Origin: Micromonospora saelicesensis
GTDB lineage: Bacteria > Actinomycetota > Actinomycetes > Mycobacteriales > Micromonosporaceae
Length of the DNA: 64,000 bases
NCBI RefSeq assembly: GCF_900091575.1
Contig: NZ_FMCR01000002.1
Location: forward strand, 167,787 to 231,786
Reading direction: 5' to 3'
The translations under genes and the position numbers were made by a program. Of the stretch, positions 1 through 8,019 are shown piece after piece (position 1 is the first letter of the stretch; each line of letters opens with the position of its first letter). Under the pieces are notes generated by a model. The model was given only the letters and a program-made list of their open reading frames with translations. It had not been told where the DNA came from and searched no databases.

Positions 1-50
1 GCGAGTGCGGCTATGGCCAGCAGCCGTGTGGTGGTGTGTCGGCGACGCAC
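1..50 (-). CDS. 5' end of a secreted or membrane protein (partial)
   Basis: Only the first 16 codons are inside the window; the gene runs off the left edge on the minus strand. A GTG start is preceded by GGAGG five bases upstream. The readable N-terminus is basic (MRRRHTTTRLL) and then hydrophobic (AIAAL), as at the start of a signal peptide or membrane anchor. In-frame ATG codons at 71 and 68 are alternative starts but would lie upstream of that ribosome binding site. The function cannot be judged. It is divergent from zwf; the gap holds a short inverted repeat, CCTTA-ACA-TAAGG, at 132-144. Confidence 0.5.
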   Translation of the reverse strand, partial: MRRRHTTTRLLAIAAL

Positions 51-263
51 GGTACCTCCAGGCCTCATCATGATCGACCTTCGTCGATTAGATTCGCAGG
101 CTACCGGCGTTTCGCCTGTACTGTAAACCTTCCTTAACATAAGGCCTCGTCGAGACAGTGTTGTCGCCGACCTCACGTACGCCGCACGCTGGGGAATTCC
201 TGGAGTGGGTCGTGCCGTTGTCCGTTCGGAAGATCAGGTTCGGATGATCGAATGGGAAGTGTC

Positions 264-1643
264 ATGCACGTGCGCTCAGACGCGGTAGTGCTGTTCGGCG
301 TCACGGGAGACCTCGTCTCGAAGAAGCTGTTTCCGGCGCTGTACGAGTTGACCCGGCGCGACCGCCTCGACGTTCCGGTGATCGGCGTGGCCCGCTCCCC
401 CTGGGATGATCAGCAACTGGTCACCATGGCCCGCAAGTCGGTCAACGAGGCCAATGACGAGATCGACGACGAGACCTTCGATCGGCTGGCGGACAACCTT
501 TCGATGATCTCCGGCAACTACGCGGACCCGACGACGTACCAGCGGCTGGCTGAGCGGCTGCGCGACGCCGAGCGGCCGGTCTTCTACCTGGCGATCCCTC
601 CGGCGGTGTTCGGCTCCGTCGTCGAGGGCCTGGCGGCCGTGGGTCTGGCCGACCGGGGTCGCGTGATCGTGGAGAAGCCCTTCGGGCGTGACCTGGAGTC
701 CTCCCGCGAGCTGGATCGCACCCTGGGCGCGGCCTTCGCGCCGGAGCGGGTGTTCCGCATCGACCACTACCTCGGCAAGGAAGCCGTCGAGGGTCTCTAC
801 GCCTTCCGGTTCGCCAACCGGCTGTTCGAGCCGCTGTGGAACAACGAGCACATCGACAACATCCAGGTGACCCTCGCCGAAGGCTTCGGTACCCAGGGCC
901 GGGCTGGCTTCTACGACACCGTGGGCGCGACCCGGGACGTGCTGCAGAACCACATCCTGCAGGTCGTGGCGCTCATCGCGATGGAGGCGCCGGACAGCGA
1001 GGACACCGCGGCGTTCCGGGAGGCGGAGGCCGCGGTGCTGCGGCAGATCGCGCCGCTGTCGCCGGAGTCCACCGTCCGGGGGCAGTACGCCGGCTACCGC
1101 GACGAGCCCGGCGTGGCGGCGGCTTCGAACACGGAGACGTTCGTGGCGACCCGGTTGACCGTCGACTCCCCGCGTTGGGCGGGCGTGCCGTTCTACCTGC
1201 GCACCGGTAAGTCCCTGCCGGGGACGGCGACGGAGGTCGTGGTCGAGTTCAAGCAGCCGCAGCGCTCGCTGATCCCCGCCGAGCGGGGTACGGCGAGGGC
1301 CGCGAACCTGCTGCGTTTCCGCCTCGGGCGCGGTGACGGCATCACGATGTCGATCCAGGCGAAGAGCCCGGGTGCTGAGGTGGCGAGCCGTCCGGTGGAT
1401 CTGTCCGTCGACTTCGGCGCGGCTTTCGGTCGCCGGCAGGAGGCGTACGAGCGGCTGCTCGACGATGCGATGGACGGGCAGCACCTGCGCTTCGCGCGTG
1501 CCGAGACGATCGAGCAGGAGTGGCGCATCGTCGAGCCGATCCTGGATCTGCCGGCGGCGGTGCAGTCGTACGAGAAGGGCAGTTGGGGTCCGGTGGACGC
1601 CGACGCGTTGGCCGGCGGCTGGCACACCCCGGACCTGCGGTAG
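264..1643 (+). CDS. zwf: glucose-6-phosphate 1-dehydrogenase
   Basis: Oxidises glucose 6-phosphate to 6-phosphogluconolactone with NAD(P)+, the entry to the oxidative pentose phosphate pathway, in the cytosol. From the chosen start the Rossmann motif GVTGDLVSKK is at about residues 12-21, EKPFG at 137-141 and the signature RIDHYLGKE at about 165-173, containing the catalytic-site His and Lys. At 459 aa it is slightly shorter than typical enzymes (about 480-510). The ATG at 264 has GGGAAG just upstream; an in-frame ATG at 252 is the alternative. No opcA, tal, tkt or gnd lies beside it, so this may be an extra, stand-alone paralogue. Family assignment is firm; cofactor preference is not visible. 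Confidence 0.93.
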   Translation: MHVRSDAVVLFGVTGDLVSKKLFPALYELTRRDRLDVPVIGVARSPWDDQQLVTMARKSVNEANDEIDDETFDRLADNLSMISGNYADPTTYQRLAERLRDAERPVFYLAIPPAVFGSVVEGLAAVGLADRGRVIVEKPFGRDLESSRELDRTLGAAFAPERVFRIDHYLGKEAVEGLYAFRFANRLFEPLWNNEHIDNIQVTLAEGFGTQGRAGFYDTVGATRDVLQNHILQVVALIAMEAPDSEDTAAFREAEAAVLRQIAPLSPESTVRGQYAGYRDEPGVAAASNTETFVATRLTVDSPRWAGVPFYLRTGKSLPGTATEVVVEFKQPQRSLIPAERGTARAANLLRFRLGRGDGITMSIQAKSPGAEVASRPVDLSVDFGAAFGRRQEAYERLLDDAMDGQHLRFARAETIEQEWRIVEPILDLPAAVQSYEKGSWGPVDADALAGGWHTPDLR

Positions 1644-1674
1644 CGGCGCTGCTCACGGCGCCGCCCGTAGTTTT
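1643..1674 (+). terminator. probable intrinsic terminator after zwf
   Basis: GCGGCGC at 1643-1649 is complementary to GCGCCGC at 1658-1664 with an 8-nt loop, and TTTT follows at 1671-1674. It begins at the zwf stop codon. Confidence 0.5.
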
Positions 1675-1769
1675 CAGACCAAGAATCGCCAAGCAGTTGA
1701 TCTATGTTGTGTCGTCACTGGCGTAAGCGATGCGAGCCATGTCACTGACCCACCGCTTTCTCGCCGATT

Positions 1770-2207
1770 ATGGCAAGGATGAACGCTGTGATTCACATAC
1801 GACAGTTCGCTTGGCCGGATTACGCCGACGTCACCAAGGTGTGGAAGTCGGCGGGCCGCGATGTTCTGCCTCGCGCGGAGCTGGCGGCCAAGCTGGTGCG
1901 CGATCCGCACCTGTTTCTGCTGGCCGAGCACGACGATATCGTGGCGGGAGTGGTACTTGGCACCTTCGACGGCCGGCGAGGATGGATCCTGCGGTTGGCG
2001 GTCGATCCGGCACATCGCCGGCGGGGCATCGCCCGCCGCCTGATCGGCGAGCTGGAGAACCGTTTCGCTGCCCTGGGTTGCCCGAGGGCGAACCTGCTGG
2101 TCATGCCGGACAACGTGGACGCACTGCAGTTCTGGCAGACGCTGGGATACCTGCCGCTTCCAGACGTGCTGTGTTCAAAGCCGATCAGCACCCCGACCAC
2201 GCCGTAG
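1770..2207 (+). CDS. GNAT family N-acetyltransferase
   Basis: A small (145 aa) acetyl-CoA-dependent N-acetyltransferase of unknown substrate. The acetyl-CoA pyrophosphate-binding motif A is visible as RRRGIA at residues 83-88, after the beta-4 strand ILRLAVDP; the C-terminal part (NVDALQFWQTLGY) is the usual GNAT end with a Tyr after a Gly. Length matches single-domain GNATs. The ATG at 1779 is an equally good start and could be leaderless, since a GATTAT hexamer ends 7 nt before it. Stand-alone gene, convergent with the next one. Confidence 0.8.
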   Translation: MARMNAVIHIRQFAWPDYADVTKVWKSAGRDVLPRAELAAKLVRDPHLFLLAEHDDIVAGVVLGTFDGRRGWILRLAVDPAHRRRGIARRLIGELENRFAALGCPRANLLVMPDNVDALQFWQTLGYLPLPDVLCSKPISTPTTP

Positions 2208-2210
2208 CGC

Positions 2211-2242
2211 AAGAGCGGGGCCCGGCCGGTCCACGCGCTCTT
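2211..2242. terminator. inverted repeat between convergent genes
   Basis: AAGAGCG (2211-2217) pairs with CGCTCTT (2236-2242) across a GC-rich loop, between convergent stop codons. A second small repeat (TTCGCG/CGCGAA) follows at 2241-2260. Probably a bidirectional terminator; no clear T-run. Confidence 0.35.
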
Positions 2243-2250
2243 CGCGGTTA

Positions 2251-2787
2251 CTAACGCGAACCGATCAGGAGCCGGACCTCGGCGGCCACCTCGGGCGACG
2301 TCGCGGACGCCCACCGAGCGAAGAGGTCGCGGAAGTAATCGCCGTGTTTGACGAGCAGTCCCGGATTCTGCTCGATGACATCGAGTTCGTTCACGATGCT
2401 TAGATCCACGAACGGCCCGATGCCGTCAGGCCCAAGGAGCCATTCCTGCCCGGTGAAGCGGTCGTGCACGACCGAGGTGCCGACCAGGTCCGGCCAGGTG
2501 CGGTTGCGGTCACATGCCCCGTACAAATACACCAGTTCCTCGGCTTCCGGACCGATCACGGCCTGGAGCCGTTGCCGGTCAGTCCAGGAGATCAACGCCA
2601 GATCGAAGCCGTCGGTGCTGTAGGCAGCGTGGGTGAGACCGGCCAGCCGTACGTGCGCGGCGGCACCACACGCCGTTAAACGCTGTTCTACGCGGCACAG
2701 GTGGGAGTAGAGAGTTCCGCCGGGATGCTCGATCGATTCCGCCCCGTGCTCTCGCAGGAAGGCCCGTGCCGCGTCATCCGAGGTCAT
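2251..2787 (-). CDS. DUF6817-like protein
   Basis: 178 aa, no enzyme motif I can name. The pattern FLREHGAESIEHPGGTLYSHL, then LAGLTHAAYSTDGF and LVYLYGACDR, resembles actinobacterial DUF6817 proteins, where conserved His and Asp residues suggest a metal-dependent, HD-like fold (assignment from memory, function unknown). The ATG at 2787 is chosen because a TAGGGT hexamer ends 7 nt upstream, giving a plausible leaderless start; ATG at 2793 is possible, and the reading frame stays open further upstream. Divergent from the methyltransferase gene. Confidence 0.6.
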   Translation of the reverse strand: MTSDDAARAFLREHGAESIEHPGGTLYSHLCRVEQRLTACGAAAHVRLAGLTHAAYSTDGFDLALISWTDRQRLQAVIGPEAEELVYLYGACDRNRTWPDLVGTSVVHDRFTGQEWLLGPDGIGPFVDLSIVNELDVIEQNPGLLVKHGDYFRDLFARWASATSPEVAAEVRLLIGSR

Positions 2788-2883
2788 GAACATGACCCTA
2801 GGCGGATCAACCGGAGAGAGTGGCCCATGTGAATAGGTGCACATCCTCTTGTCGCGGCGAGGTCGGCAGGGTTGGGTCAGCGC

Positions 2884-3615
2884 ATGGCTCTGATCGCGTA
2901 CAACACCGTGGACGCAACGGCGTTCGAGGCGACCCGGCATCTGCGCGACGACGACCTGGCCACCTGGCGCGCGGCGATCGGCCGATACTTCGAGCCCCGT
3001 GCGGGTATGCGCCTGCTCGACCTTGGATGCGGCACCGGCAGCTGGGCGCGGGCGTTCCGCGCGTGGTGGCCCGACGTTGACGTCGTCGCTGTCGACCCCT
3101 CACCGGCGATGCGGGAACGCGCGGTGTTCCAGCCAGTCGTGGCCGGCACCGCCGACGACATTCCGCTGGCGGACGCGAGCCTCGACGGCGTCTGGCTCTC
3201 CACCGTGATTCACCACCTGCCCGACCTCGGGGCCGCCGCACGGGAGATCCGGCGGGTGTTGAAGCCGGGCGCGCCGGTGCTGATCCGGTCCGCGTTCGCC
3301 GCTCGGCATGAGGGGATCAGTCTGTTCCGCTGGTTCCCGGAGGCTGTCGCCGTACTCGACCGCTACCCGAGCATTCCCGCCGTCGAGGCGGCGTTTGCCG
3401 CCGTCGGCTTCACCACCGCGGGGTGCGAGCCGGTCCCGCAGATGACCGCCCCCTCCGTCGCTGAGGCCGCTGCCAGACTCCGGCGCGAAGCACATACTCC
3501 GTTGCAGCTAATCAGCGACGAGGCGTACACGGCGGGCGTTGCCCGCTTGAACCATGCCGCACGAAGCCAGCCCGGCCCGGTCGTTGACGTCCTCGATCTG
3601 CTGGTGCTGCGGTGA
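2884..3615 (+). CDS. class I SAM-dependent methyltransferase
   Basis: 243-residue cytosolic methyltransferase; the substrate is unknown. SAM-binding motif I LLDLGCGTGSW is at about residues 44-54, the acidic post-I residue lies in VAVDPSPAM (about 68-76), and motif III-like VLKPGAPVLIRSAF follows, the Methyltransf_11/UbiE pattern. An upstream in-frame TTG at 2872 is possible, but the ATG makes a normal N-terminus. The stop overlaps the next start as GTGA, so the SDR is translationally coupled; a short Cys-rich protein follows. The three look like one operon. Confidence 0.85.
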   Translation: MALIAYNTVDATAFEATRHLRDDDLATWRAAIGRYFEPRAGMRLLDLGCGTGSWARAFRAWWPDVDVVAVDPSPAMRERAVFQPVVAGTADDIPLADASLDGVWLSTVIHHLPDLGAAAREIRRVLKPGAPVLIRSAFAARHEGISLFRWFPEAVAVLDRYPSIPAVEAAFAAVGFTTAGCEPVPQMTAPSVAEAAARLRREAHTPLQLISDEAYTAGVARLNHAARSQPGPVVDVLDLLVLR

Positions 3616-4304
3616 ATTCTGGCCGGCTTGCGGTAATCACTGGCGCTAGTCGAGGACTCGGCGCGGCCCTCACCGCATACCTCGCCGATGAAGGCTGGAA
3701 CGTCGTAGCCTGTATCCGGACCGAGAACGCCGCCGCGGCCATCAGACGAGACCGCGTCGAACCGGTTATGCAGGACGTCCGGGGACCAGTAAGTGACCGG
3801 CTACTAGCTGCGATCGGCGCCCGGCCGGTGCACGCGTTGGTCAACAACGCTGGCATCGGTGCCCCGGCCCGACCATTGGACAGCGTTGACCCAACGACGA
3901 TTCTGGACGCCGTCGACGTCAACGTAGTGGGTCCGCTACGCATGGCCCAAGCCCTGCTGCCAATGCTGCTGGCCGCACCTACGCCTCTGATCATCAACGT
4001 GTCGTCTCGACTTGGCTCGCTGACAGCCCAGGCCGCGGGCGACTTCGCCGATCGCCGGACCAGCTACGCATACCGCGTCTCCAAATCAGCCCAGAACATG
4101 CTGACCATTGCACTGGCCCAGGAACTTGCCGGTCGCGTCCGGTGTTGGGCCGTCCACCCGGGCAGCCTCACCACGGCAATGGGAGGGGCCGGCGCGGCCA
4201 CGGCACCTTGGGAGGCAGCCAGCCGGCTTGGGCGACTGCTGGACAGCACCGACACCGCCTCGCCGCGCTATCTCTCCTTAGACGGTCCTGATCTTCGCTG
4301 GTAG
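3612..4304 (+). CDS. short-chain dehydrogenase/reductase
   Basis: 230 aa NAD(P)-dependent oxidoreductase of the classical SDR type. GASRGLG at residues 11-17 is the cofactor glycine motif, NNAG at 78-81 the structural motif, Ser131/132 and Tyr154-x3-Lys158 (YRVSK) the catalytic residues. GTG start overlapping the methyltransferase stop by four bases. The C-terminus (DTASPRYLSLDG) is short, with no extra domain. Substrate unknown; pairing with a methyltransferase suggests joint action on a small molecule, but that is inference. Confidence 0.85.
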   Translation: MNSGRLAVITGASRGLGAALTAYLADEGWNVVACIRTENAAAAIRRDRVEPVMQDVRGPVSDRLLAAIGARPVHALVNNAGIGAPARPLDSVDPTTILDAVDVNVVGPLRMAQALLPMLLAAPTPLIINVSSRLGSLTAQAAGDFADRRTSYAYRVSKSAQNMLTIALAQELAGRVRCWAVHPGSLTTAMGGAGAATAPWEAASRLGRLLDSTDTASPRYLSLDGPDLRW

Positions 4305-4322
4305 CAGCGCTTGGGTTGGTCG

Positions 4323-4574
4323 GTGACCCGCCAGCGGCTCGCGCACCTGCCCACCCGGCCGACATGGCGGTGTCAGGCGTGCGGCATCGCCTGGCCGTGT
4401 TCGGCGGCGAAGCTGAACCTCCTGGCCGAGTACCGCGAGGATCGAACGGCGCTGCTGATCTGTCTGGCGACGCTGCGGGACGAGGCGGTGGCGCACCTCA
4501 ACGCCGAGGTGCCCGACGGCGTCGCGTCGGCTGACATGGTCGAGCGATTCACCGGCTGGGCGTCCGCCCGGTAG
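4323..4574 (+). CDS. small Cys-rich (zinc-ribbon-like) protein, paralogue of 34107-34352
   Basis: 83 aa from a GTG start. The centre reads WRCQACGIAWPCSAAKL, a C-x2-C-x5-C arrangement, followed by an acidic/basic helix (LLAEYREDRTALL) and a conserved ending GWASAR. A second copy, clearly homologous over almost the full length, lies at 34107-34352. This actinobacterial family is sometimes labelled flavin reductase in databases, but I see no flavin-binding or catalytic motif. The cysteines suggest a bound metal (inference). Downstream of the SDR by 18 nt, so probably in its operon. Confidence 0.65.
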   Translation: MTRQRLAHLPTRPTWRCQACGIAWPCSAAKLNLLAEYREDRTALLICLATLRDEAVAHLNAEVPDGVASADMVERFTGWASAR

Positions 4575-4669
4575 GTCCTCGAACCCGAGGGCTGACTGAC
4601 CGCTCAGCTCACGGCATCGACCGTCCGGCGCTGGCGAGGTTTGCCGTCGAGGCGTGGTGTGGGCATGTG

Positions 4670-4688
4670 GAGGACGTCTCACGTCCTC
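4670..4688 (+). promoter_or_regulatory. inverted repeat before the OFA transporter
   Basis: GAGGACGT-CTC-ACGTCCTC, perfect 8-bp arms, ends five bases before the Shine-Dalgarno sequence (GGAGAGGAAG at 4692-4701) of the transporter gene. It could be an operator or a 5' leader hairpin. Confidence 0.4.
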
Positions 4689-4707
4689 ATCGGAGAGGAA
4701 GCAGCGC

Positions 4708-6138
4708 ATGCTTTCCGCACTCGATCGTCGGCACACCGTCGCGCCACCCGGCTACAGCCGGTGGCTCATCCCCCCGGCGGCGTTGGCCATCCACCTCTGC
4801 ATCGGTCAGGTCTACGCGACGAGCGTCTACAAGAACTCCCTGATCGCCCACTTCGACACCAGCCAGACGGCGATCGGGGTGATCTTCAGCATCGCGATCG
4901 TGATGCTGGGGTTGTCCGCCGCGGTCGCCGGGACCTGGGTGGAGGCGAACGGACCGCGTAAGGCCATGTTCGTCTCGGCCTGTTTCTGGGCGGCGGGTTT
5001 CCTGGTGGGCTCGCTGGGCATCGCCACCAAGCAGCTGTGGCTGCTGTATCTGGGCTACGGGCTGCTCGGCGGCATCGGGCTCGGCATCGGTTACATCTCC
5101 CCCGTCTCCACGCTGATCAAGTGGTTCCCGGACCGGCCGGGGCTGGCCACCGGGTTGGCGATCATGGGGTTCGGTGGTGGGGCGATGGTCGCCTCTCCCC
5201 TGTCGCGGCAACTGTTGTCGTTCTACGACGCCGGTTACGACCCGGCCAACGCGGGGTCGACGGCGTCGGGCAGTGCCCTGGTGTGGCTGTTCGTGACGCT
5301 CGGCCTGGGCTACTTCGTGATCATGATGTTCGGGGTGGCGAACGTGCGGGTGCCGGCGCAGGACTGGCGGCCGGCCGGCTTCGACCCGGCGAGCGTGGCG
5401 GCGAAGCCGCTGGTCACCACGGCGAACGTGTCGGCGGCGAACGCGGTGAAGACCCGCTCGTTCTGGCTGCTGTGGGTGGTGCTGTTCTGCAACGTGACCG
5501 CGGGCATCGGCATCCTGGAGCAGGCCAGCCCGATGATCCAGGACTTCTTCCGGGACAACGGCACCTCGGCGGTGACCGTCGCGGCGGCCGGCGGGTTCGT
5601 GGGTCTGCTGTCGCTGTTCAACATGGCCGGCCGGTTCGTGTGGTCGTCCACCTCGGACGTCATCGGCCGTAAACCGATCTACCTGGTGTACCTGGGTGTC
5701 GGCATGGTGCTCTACGCGCTGCTGGCACTCGTCGGGCAGACCTCGACGGCCCTGTTCGTGCTGTTGGCCTGCGTGATCCTGTCGTTCTACGGCGGTGGCT
5801 TCGCGACAGTGCCGGCGTACCTGCGGGACCTGTTCGGCACCTTCCAGGTCGGCGCGATCCACGGTCGGCTGCTGACCGCGTGGTCGGCGGCGGGGATCGC
5901 CGGTCCGCTGATCGTCAACGGATTCCTCGACGCGCAGGGCGAGCCGGGCTCGCTGACCGCCGCGGCGTACCGGCCGGCGCTGTTCACGATGGTGGGGGTG
6001 CTGGCCGTGGGCTTCCTGGCGAACCTTCTGGTGCGGCCGGTGCCGCAGCGCTACCACGAACCGGCGGCGGAGCAGGACGCACATCAGGATCGGGACGTGG
6101 ACGAGGACACGACGACGCAGAGGAGTGGTACGCGATGA
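4708..6138 (+). CDS. MFS transporter, OFA (oxalate/formate antiporter-like) family
   Basis: 476-residue integral membrane transporter with about 12 hydrophobic segments. The N-terminal RWLIPPAALAIHLCIGQVYATSVY and the motif GIGLGIGYISPVSTLIKWFPDRPG (about residues 120-143) are typical of the OxlT/OFA branch of the major facilitator superfamily; actual substrate unknown (organic anions likely). The ATG at 4708 follows a strong GGAGAGGAAG; an upstream in-frame start at 4654 lacks one. The C-terminal tail is acidic and soluble. The stop overlaps the next small gene as ATGA, so the two are coupled. Confidence 0.88.
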   Translation: MLSALDRRHTVAPPGYSRWLIPPAALAIHLCIGQVYATSVYKNSLIAHFDTSQTAIGVIFSIAIVMLGLSAAVAGTWVEANGPRKAMFVSACFWAAGFLVGSLGIATKQLWLLYLGYGLLGGIGLGIGYISPVSTLIKWFPDRPGLATGLAIMGFGGGAMVASPLSRQLLSFYDAGYDPANAGSTASGSALVWLFVTLGLGYFVIMMFGVANVRVPAQDWRPAGFDPASVAAKPLVTTANVSAANAVKTRSFWLLWVVLFCNVTAGIGILEQASPMIQDFFRDNGTSAVTVAAAGGFVGLLSLFNMAGRFVWSSTSDVIGRKPIYLVYLGVGMVLYALLALVGQTSTALFVLLACVILSFYGGGFATVPAYLRDLFGTFQVGAIHGRLLTAWSAAGIAGPLIVNGFLDAQGEPGSLTAAAYRPALFTMVGVLAVGFLANLLVRPVPQRYHEPAAEQDAHQDRDVDEDTTTQRSGTR

Positions 6139-6260
6139 GTGAGGACAGCCGACCCGGGCAGCAGGCCCGGTTGTGGATCTCCTGGTTGGTGGTGGCGGCG
6201 CTGCTCGGCTACGGGGTCGCCCAGACCGTCGTGACCGCGGCGAAGCTGTTCACCCACTGA
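6135..6260 (+). CDS. 41-aa membrane microprotein, MFS transporter small subunit
   Basis: 41 residues with one hydrophobic helix (LWISWLVVAALLGYGVAQTV, residues 13-32) after a polar N-terminus beginning MSEDSRPGQQ. It starts inside the stop codon of the OFA-type transporter (ATGA overlap), with AGGAG upstream inside that gene. Actinobacterial OFA transporters are often followed by such a one-helix protein, which I recall being named MFS transporter small subunit. It probably associates with the transporter in the membrane (inference). Too short for many gene finders but well supported by position and codon use. Confidence 0.75.
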   Translation: MSEDSRPGQQARLWISWLVVAALLGYGVAQTVVTAAKLFTH

Positions 6261-6267
6261 GCCGGAT

Positions 6268-6337
6268 CCGGCGGTCTCCGACCACGTGAACGCCCGGCGG
6301 TCTCCGACCGGGTGAAGGCGTGGTCAGAGACCGCCGG
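6268..6337. terminator. hairpin with duplicated left arm between convergent genes
   Basis: The 19-nt arm at 6268-6286 pairs with 6319-6337 (18 of 19 matches). A second copy of the first 16 nt of the left arm lies at 6294-6309, so the right arm can pair with either copy. The right arm overlaps the last codons and stop of the minus-strand SDR. Likely a bidirectional terminator. Confidence 0.6.
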
Positions 6338-7052
6338 AGACGCGCAGCACGGTCCCGGTGGCGTACGAGGCGTCCGGGCCGAGCAGCCAGGCGATGGCGG
6401 CGGCGATCTCGTCGGGTTCGCCGGCGCGGCCCAGCGGGATGCGACCGACGGCCGAGTCGGCGCGGTCGGGCACTCCGGAGTCGGCGTGGATGTCGGTGCG
6501 CACGATGCCGGGGGCCACGGCGTTGACCCGGATGCCCTTCGGGGCGAGTTCCTTGGCCAGGCCGACGGTGAGGGTGTCGGTGGCGGCCTTCACGGCGGCG
6601 TAGTGCACGTACTCCCCCGGGCTGCCCAGGGTCGCGGCCGCCGACGAGACGTTGACGATCGCCCCGCCGTCGGTGAGCCGGCGGGCTGCCTGCTGGGCGC
6701 AGAGGACGTAGCCGACGAGGTTGACGTCGACGACCCGGCGCAGGTCCTCGACGCGCAGTTCGGTGAACGGCCCGATCAGGCTGGTGACGCCGGCGTTGTT
6801 GACCAGGCCGGTGAGCGGGCCGAGTTGAGCGGCCGCGTCGAACAGGGCGTGCACCTGCTCGGGGTCGGTGGTGTCGGCGCGTACCGCGATGGCCTGCGCG
6901 CCGGCGGCCCGCAGGTCGGCCAGGACGGCGGTGGCGGCGGCCTCGTCGCGGCGGTAGCACAGGGCGACGTGGTGACCGGCGGCGGCGAGCCGACGGGCGG
7001 TGGCCGCGCCGATGCCCCGGCCGCCGCCGGTGATGACGGTGACGGGTGCCAC
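6324..7052 (-). CDS. SDR family oxidoreductase (FabG-like)
   Basis: 242 aa classical SDR. GGGRGIG at residues 9-15 binds NAD(P); NNAG is at 85-88, catalytic Ser136/137 and Tyr151-x3-Lys155 (YAAVK) follow, and the C-terminal signature GIRVNAVAPGIVRTDI is intact. This is the 3-oxoacyl-ACP reductase/FabG subgroup, but without neighbouring fatty acid genes the substrate is unknown. GTG start with AGGAGG six bases upstream. Convergent with the OFA transporter pair, divergent from the patatin gene. Confidence 0.85.
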   Translation of the reverse strand: MAPVTVITGGGRGIGAATARRLAAAGHHVALCYRRDEAAATAVLADLRAAGAQAIAVRADTTDPEQVHALFDAAAQLGPLTGLVNNAGVTSLIGPFTELRVEDLRRVVDVNLVGYVLCAQQAARRLTDGGAIVNVSSAAATLGSPGEYVHYAAVKAATDTLTVGLAKELAPKGIRVNAVAPGIVRTDIHADSGVPDRADSAVGRIPLGRAGEPDEIAAAIAWLLGPDASYATGTVLRVSGGL

Positions 7053-7140
7053 GGTGCCTCCTGGCGGGTCTGACGGCTGCGCGATGGTCGTGCCGACGCT
7101 ACCGTGACCGGCGCGGATCGGTCGTCGAGAGGAGAGTCAC

Positions 7141-7974
7141 ATGCAGCGGGCGTTGGTGCTCGGCGGTGGCGGGGTGACCGGGGTGGCCTGGGAGTTGGGG
7201 CTGCTGGCCGGGTTGGTCGAGCGGGGTGTGCCGGTCACCGAGGCTGACCTGGTGGTGGGCACGTCGGCGGGTTCGTTGGTCGGCGCCCAGGTGTGCTCCG
7301 GGTTGCCGGTGGAGCGTTTCTACGCCGAGCAGTTGGCGCCGCCGTCGAGTGAGCTGGCGGCACGGTTGGGCTTCGCGACGCTGGCGCGGCTGATCTGGGC
7401 CGGTGGTCGGACCCGGGACGCGGTGCGCTCGCGGGCCCGGATCGGGGCGATGGCGGTGGCGGCGCGTACCCAGTCGGAGGCGTCGCGGCGCGTGGTGATC
7501 GAGGCCCGTCTGCCGGACCGGGAGTGGCCGCAGCGGCGGCTGCTGATCACGGCGGTGGACGCGTCGTCCGGTGAGTTCGTGGTGTTCGACAGTGACAGTG
7601 GGGTGTCCCTGGTGGACGCGGTGGGGGCGAGTTGCGCGGTGCCCGGGGTGTGGCCGCCGGTGACGATCGGTGCGCGCCGTTTCGTCGACGGGGGGATGCG
7701 CTCGAGCGTGAACGCGGACCTGGCGGCGGGCGCTCGCAGGGTGCTGGTGCTCGCGCCGACGTCGGCGGCGTTCGGGCCGATGCCACGGCTGTCGGCGCAG
7801 GTGGACGCGTTGCGGGTGGCCGGGTCGCGGGTGGTGGTGCTGACCCCGGACGCGGCGGCACGTACGGCGATCGGCCGCAACGTGCTGGACCCGGCGCGGC
7901 GGGCGGGAGCGGCGCGGGCCGGGCGGGCCCAGGCCGACGTGGTGGCCGACGAGGTGGCGGCGATCTGGGAGTGA
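7141..7974 (+). CDS. patatin-like phospholipase family protein
   Basis: 277-residue acyl hydrolase. The oxyanion-hole glycines GGGGVTG are at residues 8-14, the nucleophile elbow GTSAG has Ser42 at 40-44, and the catalytic Asp is in FVDGGMRSSVNADLA (DGG at 183-185): a complete Ser-Asp dyad. No signal peptide or membrane segment, so probably cytosolic or peripheral. ATG preceded by GAGAGGAGAG. It probably hydrolyses phospholipid or other acyl esters; the exact substrate is not evident. Followed after 45 nt by a peroxiredoxin gene on the same strand. Confidence 0.85.
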   Translation: MQRALVLGGGGVTGVAWELGLLAGLVERGVPVTEADLVVGTSAGSLVGAQVCSGLPVERFYAEQLAPPSSELAARLGFATLARLIWAGGRTRDAVRSRARIGAMAVAARTQSEASRRVVIEARLPDREWPQRRLLITAVDASSGEFVVFDSDSGVSLVDAVGASCAVPGVWPPVTIGARRFVDGGMRSSVNADLAAGARRVLVLAPTSAAFGPMPRLSAQVDALRVAGSRVVVLTPDAAARTAIGRNVLDPARRAGAARAGRAQADVVADEVAAIWE

Positions 7975-8019
7975 TCGCTTACGCTCACCGCGCGGTCGAT
8001 CAGACGACGGAGGTGCGCG

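Noticed and set aside
276..1625. A 449-codon frame antisense to zwf
   Set aside because: Composition (Arg/Gln/His-rich repeats) is that of a reversed coding frame; zwf is well supported.
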